Source: Pegea sp. RAD2-039 (Eukaryota; Chordata; Thaliacea; Salpida; Salpidae). From it: a stretch of 64,000 nucleotides of DNA. The notes under the pieces are model-generated. The model did no database searches. It saw only the letters and a list, made by a program, of their open reading frames with translations, and was not told the origin of the DNA. Location of the stretch: the NCBI GenBank assembly GCA_034620365.1, contig JAQGEQ010000003.1, positions 1,054,001-1,118,000 on the forward strand, in the 5' to 3' direction. Positions 13,290-23,754 of the stretch are shown here, piece after piece. Each line of letters opens with the position of its first letter. The first letter of the stretch is position 1. A program made the position numbers and the translations under genes.

Positions 13290-14720
13290 AAATCAAACAT
13301 ACAGCAAAATTAAAAATCAACCAGCTTATACATTTGGGTTACATTTCCGAAAACAGTTTTGAAATTATCTCTGTTGATCTTTTTAACTTAAAATCTAAAG
13401 TCCAATTTTGTTGTATTTATTAACTCCTTTAAATAGATCAATGTTATCTGATATCCCCAAAGAGATTTTAAGCTTCCTAACATAGATTGGACTATTTTTC
13501 TATGCTCAGACGATAACACTAATTTTACAATTATTGAGTCTCTAATTTAATGTATTAGATAACCCACTCATTCAAAAGGTCACATTTTAGATTTCTCATT
13601 GTATAATGCTATTCTGTTCAGTTAATCCTTCCTTTTCTTCTACCTTCAACCATTTTGGTTGAACTCTTTTCAAGTTTAGTTTAATAAATTTGTTCAATGG
13701 TGATATGGCCTATCCTAACTTTTATAGAGTTTACTTTAAAAAGATTAATATCTATTTATCCTCCTCTAACTAGAATTGTATGATGAAAGATGAAGAAAAA
13801 GCTATCTTTAGTGTCAATTTATGATAATTTCATACAAGCTCTCAATAATTCTATCTAATTGTCTGTCTCACTAAAAGCTGAATTTGACATTTTTACTGCT
13901 GTTCACAACATCAAAGACAAATTAACTGAAACACCTAAAAAATGTCTTTCCTACTTTATTAAGAGATCTATCTGTTCTACAATACAACCTTTATTACATT
14001 CCTTTAGTTCCTCATTATTCTTCAGTTATTTACCTTCACAACGGAAGAATTATGTCATTATTCGTGTTCATAAAATAGGAAACAAAAATAAAACCACAAA
14101 ATTACCGACCAATTTCCCTTACTAGTAGCTTCTGTATGATTTTATATGATTTTAGCTTCTCACTAGTAGCAACAATTTGCTCTCTGATTATCAATTTGAA
14201 TTCCTTCCTCAACGAGCCTTCAGTAATCAGCTACTGTCCTGTCTCTATCAATGACTATATCCCTCAGCAAATAATCAGACAACCAATATCATCTGTACAG
14301 ACATTCACAAAGCCGTTGACTCAGTTTCAAAACACATAAAGACTCTTAGACAGTTTAACATTAACCTCACTCTTACTTCTTGGAGTGAGTATTTTTCTAA
14401 ACATAAGCAGCAACAAGTCATAATTAATAACACTACTTCAAGTGTTCTTAAAAGTTTCCAGTGATGTTCCCTGGAGCAGCTTTATTGGCCCTCTTCTTTT
14501 CAATATTTGTATCACTGACATTTTCTTTAAAAATTTTGTTTGAAAAACAAGACTTAAGTAGTTTCCTTAACAAATTGATATGTAACATTACCAGTTCCCT
14601 CACTTTCTTCTTCTATTTTGTCATATAAAAATGTTTTTATTCATAATTTACAATTTATCTATACCTCTTTTGCTATTCTTTCTGTGTTCATCTTAAATTA
14701 TAATACCAAAGACTTTTCAA
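13290..14720 (+). mobile_element. Decayed non-LTR retrotransposon (LINE), first copy
   Basis: Conceptual translation across frames shows short reverse-transcriptase signatures of Jockey/CR1-type LINEs in correct order. NYRPISLTS lies at about 14100, LLSDYQFEF at about 14170-14200, a motif-A-like DIHKAVDSVS at about 14300, a SWSEYFSKHKQ block at about 14380, and IGPLLFNICITDI at about 14480-14520. Sequence near 13550-13650 resembles the end of the endonuclease domain. Stops and frameshifts interrupt it, so it cannot encode a working protein. The catalytic YxDD box was not found. The 3' end is uncertain. Confidence 0.75.
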
Positions 14721-16015
14721 TTACCTCTTTGCTCGTAATATTTGGTTTTGTTTGCTATAAGAGCTGTTGAATTCGTAACTCACAGCCACGCATTAGAAAT
14801 TAGATATAATAAAGTCAATTAGCCTAAAAACTAACAATATTAAAACTAACTCTAAAAATGTCAAGTATTTGGTGTGTAAAATAAGTAAAATCTTTAAAGT
14901 TTTCATTACTCAACTAAATTAATTGCTTTAAAATAATTTATTAAACTAAAAAAGTTTTCAAAATATAATCAATTTTTGAGTTTCAATTTTCTTTTTATTT
15001 TCAGGTGACAAAAACTGATTCAAGAAAGAAGCAGATTAAATGAAGAGAGATGAAGAAAGTACTTTAAGCTCAATAAAAAGCATGAAACTAATTGTTTTTG
15101 AAGCAAGTTTTAAAAAAATATTAACTGACCAAATTAACAAAGTAAAAAATATTCCTAAATAAATATTATGATTCTACTAAAGTAAAGGACAGTTATCCAT
15201 ATTCACTCATAGGTGATATAAAGGACTTATCAATTACTTTTTTTTACGTAATCGAAGTTTTTAATAAATATGTTTAACTCTAGTTCTGTTTTACATTTCT
15301 GCCTAGTTCTTAAACTAAGTTAAAGCTCTAGTAAAAAAATTTTTTATTTTATTAAAGTGTAATGAATGATTTTTCTGGCATTATATATGTTTTGTTTATT
15401 GTTTAACTTCATATGCAAAATTCAAATCACCAATAATCAATTGCTTTCAAAATAGGTTATTTTTTTAAGAAGCTTATTGTATGAAATTATAAAGAAAAGT
15501 CAAAAAGCAGAAATTGTCTTTAAAAAATAGATGTCTTTGAAAAGTTGTTTAAATAGTCTTTAAATAAACTCTAAAAATTGCCTGTTTTTAACCCAATAAG
15601 TTTAAAAGTGAAAATTATGTTTGTTTTTTAACTGAAAATAACTGATTTAAACATCTTTTTAGATTGCTAAGTGATCTTTATTTGTAACTAATTTCTAATA
15701 TCTGTTGCAACAATTTTAATAGTTAAACAACTATTTAGCAATTTAAGAGAAGACAACATTTTTCTAAACTCATAAATTGTATAAAAATATGAAGTCGTAA
15801 CATTTCAAAGAGAGCTTGAATCAGTAAGATGTTTATTTCGTTGAAGATTAAACAACTTGATTTACAAAATGTGTAAACAGCAACTATTTCAGTTAATTTC
15901 ACTTTTATCACAATTTCTCTAGCAAACAAACAAATCGATGAATCAAACATTTAATAAAATCAAAAAAATCAACCCAATAAGAAATCAAACAAATTTCAAA
16001 CATCAAAAGAAAATA
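14720..16015. other. AT-rich DNA between LINE remnant and truncated gene
   Basis: No coding or RNA gene recognised. The short minus-strand frame at 15735-15950 has no protein-like features and is not preserved intact in the duplicate at 23474-23668, which starts later and carries changes. It may include 3' UTR of the neighbouring minus-strand gene. Confidence 0.5.
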
Positions 16016-16738
16016 TTAAATTCTTTCAAAAGTGGAAATAAAACTCAAAACATCTTGCTGTAAACACCGATTATACTCTTTAGTAGCTGCTATCAACAAC
16101 TGTTTGGCTTTTATTTGAAGATCAGCGACTCCTGCATCTAAATCTGATTGCTTGCATTTGCTTAGATACTCAATAAATCTTCTTCCATCTTCTCGGTCCA
16201 TAGTTGAATGTAGTTTGTATCCTCCACAGATAAATGAGTGAGGTGGTCTTTCACCACTAGGTGCTGATCTAACCAACTTTAGAGTTCGAGCTCTTTCATG
16301 ACGTATGCAAGCAGATTTTTGGCGGATTCGACGCTTTACGTAATCTTGTTCTACTTCAGAAAGATGAGTAGACGAAGATGTGAAAATACGACCTTCTGTA
16401 GTTCGTGGACGTTGATTGATTGAAGTTTGCTTCAAACTTCTTTTGCGATCATTTGGGATTTTTGTTTTCTTCATCTTGGATGCTTCAGCAAATGTAATCG
16501 CAGTTTTGGGCCTCTCAGATTTTTTTAAACTCTTTCTTCGTTCAGAGTGACTTAAGTTTATTTTTTGTATTTCATTGTCTTCAGAATTTTCTTCTGCTGA
16601 AATATGATTTTAAATGTTTCAAAAAGGTTTTTTGGTAGATAAAATATAAAACCAAAAAAATGATTTAAATATCTGTGAGAAAAGTTTCTCAATTATATTT
16701 TACAATATTCTGAATTCTGGTTTCAATTTATTCTTAAG
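16016..16738 (-). pseudogene. Orphan last exon of the unknown basic protein gene
   Basis: The exon 16596-16016 is the duplicate of the final exon of the gene at 23755-25924, with its acceptor site and part of the preceding intron. The duplication breakpoint at 16738 cut off every upstream exon and any promoter. The 152-residue frame from the first internal ATG (16474) is identical to that of the parent, so it is either very young or still under selection. Nothing upstream suggests that it is transcribed on its own. It could be read if a transcript came in from the palindromic spacer at 16745-18000. Most likely a gene fragment. Confidence 0.75.
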
Positions 16739-16744
16739 TGGTAT

Positions 16745-18000
16745 TTATAGTAAATGTTATTATAAAAAATAAAACATTTCCAATATACAGCCACAAATAC
16801 AAGCTAAACTAGTTTTCAGAATATAGAACCTACATTATACTTTCAGAAAATAAATCATTTTTACTTTAATATTTTCGCTAGATTTAAGAAAAATAAACTA
16901 TTTACATTCAGAAATGTGGTACAAAACGGTTTCTCACAAAATTGGTTTAAATTTAAACATGCGAGTTTTATAAATAACAACTTAAATTGTATGTTAATAA
17001 TTAACTTATATCAATACCTTTAGGTACTTTACTTGATAATCTTATCTGGTCCTAATTTACATGATTTTTAATATTTGTAAAATTTTTGATTTGTGTTTCA
17101 AATGCATTTTATAATCTTGTTAGAAATGTATATGCAAAAAACTAATAAATTTCTACTCATATAGATTTTAAATTGTTTCATTTGTATTTAATTTGTAATA
17201 ACTGTTGACAATTGATATTTTCAGGGTAAGAACAAATAACGAATTAAATTTTATTTTTTGAAATAGCAAACATACAATAGTAAAACATTATTAATCTTTA
17301 ATTTAAAGCCTAGTCGAATGACAGCACTTAATTAAGACTGGTTGAAGTTAAAAATCCGTTAGTTTCAAAGTTATTGTCTAATATCCAACTTTTATATGTT
17401 TTCGGTTCTTTAATTTCAATCTTTAAAAATCATTGTTTTGTCCATTTCCAAATTATTCTATTTAAGTTATGCTGCTAAGAACAATCTTTATTTTACAATG
17501 TTTTTATTTATAATATTATAGCAATAATTTGATTTAGCACTATTATCTTTAATATTAAAAAGTTATATTTTTTCTTGTATATTCAAGATTAAAATTAAAT
17601 TTTTAAACTAAAATTATAAAAGCTATTTTAATTACTTTTGATGTTCTAATTAGATTTAGTGGTAAGCAACTTTATATTAGTTTTATTTTATAGAAAAATA
17701 AAGATTTAAAAAAGTTAATTATTAACATACAATTTAAGCTGTTATTTATATAACTCGCAGTTAAATTTAAACCATCTTTTAGAGAAACCATTTTTTACCA
17801 CATTTCTGAATGTAAATAGTTTATTTTTCTTAAATCTAGCGAAAATATTAAAGTAAAAAAGATTTATTTTCTGAAAGTATAATGTAGGCTCTATATTCTG
17901 AAAACTAGTTTAGCTTGTATTTGTGGCTGTATATTGGAAATGTTTTATTATTTATAATAACATTTTCTAAAAATAAAGTAAGTAGCTGTTTCCACTGAAT
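16745..18000. repeat. Palindromic spacer upstream of PIPOX C, centre inverted
   Basis: Same components as the A-B spacer. The left arm is about 16750-17005, repeat M about 17010-17715, the right arm about 17720-17990. Here M and the inner parts of both arms are reverse-complemented relative to 9000-10250. For example, the left arm here carries the sequence features of the right arm at about 10000-10060. The outer parts of the arms are less clearly swapped. Confidence 0.8.
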
Positions 18001-18017
18001 TTAAAAAGTTAGATAAA

Positions 18018-20673
18018 ATGTTTGATGTTATTGTGTGTGGTGCTGGTGTGCAAGGTCTTTCTACAGCTTACAATTTAGTTAAAAAAGGCAAAAAAGTGCT
18101 AGTACTTGAACAGGTATGTTGTTCACATTCTATAATAATTCTGAAATAATATTAATGTTGACTCTAAAAGCATTTTTTGAATTTACTCACAAATGCCATC
18201 TACTATTATATAGTTTATTTATTATATACACTAACTTATTTTGCTAGTACTAAGTTCACAATAATAACTACTTTGAAAATTTATTAATATTAAATTAGTT
18301 TTAAAAAAATATTGTCTCATCAAAAGATAACTTACAATTAATACAATAAAATGCTAAAAAAATAATTAATAAAGCTATATAGTTAGATCAGTATATTTTA
18401 ATTTTTTTAATTATTTTCTAAATTTCTTTTTATTACTCTCAAGTTTCCTCTTCCACATATTCGAGGAAGCTCTCATGGTTCCTCTAGAACAACAAGACAC
18501 TCATATCCTGAGACACGTTATGCTGATATGATGCCTGAATGTTTTCAGAAATGGAAAGAACTTAGTGAAATGACTGATATGAATCTTTTTAAGTAAAACA
18601 AAGAAAATTTTATAATTTTACTGATTTTTCTAAACCTTTGATCAGAAATTGTGGTTTGATTACTCTTGGGAATTCTGACGCTGTATCTTCAGTTGAAAAC
18701 TCCTTGAACAACATAAATATACCATATCAGACATTCAAAAATAATGAAGAACTTCAAAAGAAATTTAGGGGATTATCTTTAGGCAAGCTTGTTGGTGTCT
18801 ACGAGCCTGCTGGTGGAGTTTTGGTTGCAGACAGATGTTTACAAGCTCTTCAAGTTTGTTTTAATAAATGATATTGAAGAAGAGTTTGTAGTTTAATTTA
18901 GAAAAGTTTATAACAGTTACAAGACTGCAAGAATCTGCTTGTTAAACTTTAAAAGTATCTAATATAATTTTGTGATACACTGAAGTACTTCTAAATAATT
19001 ATAATTTAAAATATTTTATTATTTGTTGATATGAAGCAATTGTTCTAGATTGAAATAAAACGTAACGGTGGACGAATAATTGATGGTGAAAAAGTGATGA
19101 AAATTGAAGAAGTTGATTCAGATTATTCATCTAGCTCTTATATCCGAGTTAGAACTGATAAATCGACTTATCCTGGTAGTAAATTGGTACTTACATGTGG
19201 GTCTTGGATAAACAAAGTAATCAAACAATTTGGAATCCAATACCCAGTGAAAGTAGGATATTTATTGATGAAGTTATTCTACATTCTGATATTATATATT
19301 TGAATAATTGTAAATTTTAATTACAAAATCAAATAATTTGTTTTTTTATCTTTTAACCATAGCACTTCTCATTTTAGTAAATAGATCAACTTTGGTTTAG
19401 AGTAAATTATTTTCTTTAAAAAGTTTATTTATTTGCTTTTTTAGCTTTTGGTCAACATTTTTATCATTTATTTATGTATCCAAATTATTTTTTAATCTAG
19501 CCATTGAAGATTAATGTTCTTTATTGGAAAACAAAATCCACAGACTGTTATGATATAAAAAACTTTCCATGTATCTTCATCGAAGAGGGTCCATTAGCAT
19601 GTTATTCACTGCCGGTTATGGAATATCCTGGTCATATGAAGGTGAGAAATAATAAAAATATCAACTTGTTGACTGTTTTGTCAAAAAGATAGACGAGTGG
19701 TTGATTTGATTGTCTGCTTATCCATCGAGATTTAGTTACGTGAGCCAGAAACCAAAGATTAATAGGTCTCTATAGAACGCCACCTTTCAAGCGCAGGAAG
19801 TATCTTTCTTAACCATGGGTAAATAGTGCCACTACCCTGTGCATGTTTTAGGAAAGACAAAAGATTTGGTAGTGAACCCAGACAAAAATCTACAATCTGT
19901 TGACATCAGGTTCACTGTCCCAAATCATTGGGTCGTGTCATCAAACATTAGATAGCTTAACAGATGCTACTCTCCATTATAATCAAAGCTCAAAAAGCAT
20001 CCACTTGCATCTACTACTTTGGTGTACGAATCTTAACCAAACAAAATGTCATTTTTACGTATTTTGATTCATACTAAACCGCTTAACCAACTGAAAATAT
20101 GTCTTTTATAGTCTTTTAATAGTACTTGAAATACAAGTTTATTTTTTCTAGGTTTGTTTCCATCATGGTATTAGTCTGAACCCAGACGAGCCGGCTAAGA
20201 TTAGTAAAACAGCTGAAACTGTTCGCCAGCGACAACTTCAGTATGTAATCGAATGCATAAAAACTCATTATCCTGAATTAGATACTGAACCAGCTATTCA
20301 GGAATCTTGTATATATACAGTGAGTATTCTTCTACTTGCTTTATATTAGAAGTAAAAAACTAATCGACTTTAAAGAGTTTATTTTAATATTATAATTTTA
20401 TAAAGAATACTCCTGATCATGATCCTATACTTGAAGCTCTTCCTGGTCATCCTAACATAATTGTTGGTGCTGGTTTTTCAGGTAGATATTTACTCTTCAA
20501 CTTGCTTTCTTATGTTAACATCAATTTTATTGGTTACTTTTTATTTAGGACATGGTTTTAAACTAGCTCCCGCAATTGGACACATCCTTGGCAACTTGGC
20601 ATCAGGAGAACCTGCTCCTTATCCATTAGAACCTTTCTCGTCTAAACGTTTTAAAAATAAATCCAATTTGTAA
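18018..20673 (+). CDS. PIPOX: Peroxisomal sarcosine/pipecolate oxidase, copy C
   Basis: Third complete copy. Exons: 18018-18113, 18444-18592, 18646-18853, 19049-19252, 19501-19641, 20152-20319, 20406-20481 and 20549-20673, giving 388 residues. FAD motif GAGVQG, Cys319 and C-terminal SNL are retained. It differs from A and B at several residues. In exon 2 the segment [10 protein letters not shown] reads [10 protein letters not shown]. In exon 3 Lys becomes Asn and Gly becomes Arg ([13 protein letters not shown]). In exon 5 Thr becomes Ala (PLACYSLP). The Leu-to-Pro change falls in the region after the RGSSHG flavin-contact segment, which is conserved in the family, so this copy may be altered or losing function. 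No stop or frameshift is seen. It lies in unit 2 of the tandem duplication. Confidence 0.88.
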
Positions 20674-20749
20674 TCAGCTTTTGCTTCACCGTCAAATCAT
20701 TTGGAAATTGTTCTTTCTTTCTATATCATGCTTCACCTTTGCAGTGTTT

Positions 20750-21045
20750 CAAAATTTGAACTTATATCAATACCTTTAGGTAATTTACTTGATAATCTTT
20801 TCTAACTCTGATTTACATGATTTTTAATATTTGTAAAATTTTTGATTTGTGTTTCAAATGCATTTTATAATCTTGTTAGAAATGTATATGCAAAAAACTA
20901 ATAAATTTCTACTCATATAGCTTTTAAATTATTTCATTTGTATTTAATTTGTAATAACTGTTGACAATTGATATTTTCAGGGTAAGAACAAATAACGAAT
21001 TAAACTTTATTTTTTGAAATAGCAAACATACAAATCAAACATACA
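20750..21045. repeat. Truncated repeat M in the 3' flank of copy C
   Basis: Duplicate of 13020-13288, ending at the same point where the LINE-like sequence begins. The insertion therefore came before the tandem duplication. Confidence 0.7.
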
Positions 21046-22465
21046 GCAAAATTAAAAATCAACTAGCGTATACATTTAGGTTACATTTCCGAAAACAGTT
21101 TTGAAATTATCTCTGTTGATCTTTTTAACTTAAAGTCTAAAGTCCAATTTTGTTGTATTTATTAACTCCTTTAAATAGATCAATGTTATCTGATATCCCC
21201 AAAGAGATTTTAAGCTTCCTAACATAGATTGGACTATTTTTCTATGCTCAGACGATAACACTAATTTTACAATTATTGAGTCTCTAATTTAATGTATTAG
21301 ATAACCCACTCATTCAAAAGGTCACATTTTAGATTTCTCATTGTATAATGCTATTCTGTTCAGTTAATCCTTCCTTTTCTTCTACCTTCAACCATTTTGG
21401 TTGAACTCTTTTCAAGTTTAGTTTAATAAATTTGTTCAATGGTGATATGGCCTATCCTAACTTTTATAGAGTTTACTTTAAAAAGATTAATATCTATTTA
21501 TCCTCCTCTAACTAGAATTGTATGATGAAAGATGAAGAAAAAGCTATCTTTAGTGTCAATTTATGATAATTTCATACAAGCTCTCAATAATTCTATCTAA
21601 TTGTCTGTCTAAATGCTGAATTTGACATTTTTACTGCTGTTCACAACATCAAAGACAAATTAACTGAAACACCTAAAAAATGTCTTTCCTACTTTATTAA
21701 GAGATCTATCTGTTCTACAATACAACCTTTATTACATTCCTTTAGTTCCTCATTATTCTTCAGTTATTTACCTTCACAACGGAAGAATTATGTCATTATT
21801 CGTGTTCATAAAATAGGAAACAAAAATAAAACCACAAAATTACCGACCAATTTCCCTTACTAGTAGCTTCTGTATGATTTTATATGATTTTAGCTTCTCA
21901 CTAGTAGCAACAATTTGCTCTCTGATTATCAATTTGAATTCCTTCCTCAACGAGCCTTCAGTAATCAGCTACTGTCCTGTCTCTATCAATGACTATATCC
22001 CTCAGCAAATAATCAGACAACCAATATCATCTGTACAGACATTCACAAAGCCGTTGACTCAGTTTCAAAACACATAAAGACTCTTAGACAGCTTAACATT
22101 AACCTCACTCTTACTTCTTGGAGTGAGTATTTTTCTAAACATAAGCAGCAACAAGTCATAATTAATAACACTACTTCAAGTGTTCTTAAAAGTTTCCAGT
22201 GATGTTCCCTGGAGCAGCTTTATTGGCCCTCTTCTTTTCAATATTTGTATCACTGACATTTTCTTTAAAAATTTTGTTTGAAAAACAAGACTTAAGTAGT
22301 TTCCTTAACAAATTGATATGTAACATTACCAGTTCCCTCACTTTCTTCTTCTATTTTGTCATATAAAAATGTTTTTATTCATAATTTACAATTTATCTAT
22401 ACCTCTTTTGCTATTCTTTCTGTGTTCATCTTAAATTATAATACCAAAGACTTTTCAATTACCTC
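21035..22465 (+). mobile_element. Decayed non-LTR retrotransposon (LINE), second copy
   Basis: Near-identical duplicate of 13290-14720, carried along by the tandem duplication rather than inserted anew. It has the same reverse-transcriptase-like fragments and the same stops. A small deletion near 21610 removes a few bases relative to 13865-13875. Not coding. AT-rich non-coding DNA follows to about 23750. Confidence 0.75.
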
Positions 22466-23754
22466 TTTGCTCGTAATATTTGGTTTTGTTTGCTATAAGA
22501 GCTGTTGAATTCGTAACTCACAGCCACGCATTAGAAATTAGATATAATAAAGTCAATTAGCCTAAAAACTAACAATATTAAAACTAACTCTAAAAATGTC
22601 AAGTATTTGGTGTGTAAAATAAGTAAAATCTTTAAAGTTTTCATTACTCAACTAAATTAATTGCTTTAAAATAATTTATTAAACTAAAAAAGTTTTCAAA
22701 GTATAATCAATTTTTGAGTTTCAATTTTCTTTTTATTTTCAGGTGACAAAAACTGATTCAAGAAAGAAGCAGATTAAATGAAGAGAGATGAAGAAAGTAC
22801 TTTAAGCTCAATAAAAAGCATGAAACTAATTGTTTTTGAAGCAAGTTTTAAAAAAAATATTAACTGACCAAATTAACAAAGTAAAAAATATTCCTAAATA
22901 AATATCATGATTCTACTAAAGTAAAGGACAGTTTTCCATATGCACTCATAGGTGATATAAAGGACTTATAATTACTTTTTTTTACGTAATCGAAGTTTTT
23001 AATAAATATGTTTAACTCTAGTTCTATTTTACATTTCTGCCTAGTTCTTAAACTAAGTTAAAGCTCTAGTAAAAATTTTTTTTTATTTTATTAAAGTGTA
23101 ATGAATGATTTTTCTGGCATTATATATGTTTTGTTTATTGTTTAACTTCATATGCAAAATTCAAATCACCAATAATCAATTGCTTTCAAAATAGGTTATT
23201 TTTTTAAGAAGCTTATTGTATGAAATTATCAAGAAAAGTCAAAAAGCAGAAATTGTCTTTAAAAAATAGATGTCTTTGAAAAGTTGTTTAAATAGTCTTT
23301 AAATAAACTCTAAAAATTGCCTGTTTTTAAACCAATAAGTTTAAAAGTGAAAAATCTATTTGTTTTTTAACTGAAAATAACTGATTTAAACATCTTTTCA
23401 GATTGTTAAGTGATCTTTATTTGTAAATAATTTCTAATATCTGTTGCAACAATTTTAATAGTTAAACAACTATTTAGCAATTTAAGAGAAGACAACATTT
23501 TTCTAAACTCATAAATTGTATAAAAATATGAAGTCGTAACATTTCAAAGAGAGTTTGAATCAGTAAGATGTTTATTTCGTTAAAGATTAAACAACTTGAT
23601 TTAAAAAATGTGTAAACAGCAACTATTTCAGTTAATTTCACTTTTATCACAATTTCTCTAGCAAACAAACAAATCGATGAATCAAACGTTTAATAAAATC
23701 AAAAAAATCAACCCAATAAGAAATCAAACAAATTTCAAACATCAAAAGAAAATA

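Larger units (their letters stand above)
9000..16738. repeat. Tandem duplication, unit 1
   Basis: This roughly 7.74 kb block is repeated directly at about 16750-24478. It runs from the 5' flank of copy A, through the spacer, PIPOX B and the LINE remnant, to the intron before the last exon of the unknown gene. At 16738 the shared sequence ends after TTCTTAAG and joins sequence matching about 9000. That is the duplication junction. Identity looks very high by eye, so the event is recent. Confidence 0.85.

Noticed and set aside
15735..15950. Minus-strand 71-codon frame
   Set aside because: Not preserved intact in the duplicate and composition typical of random AT-rich frames.
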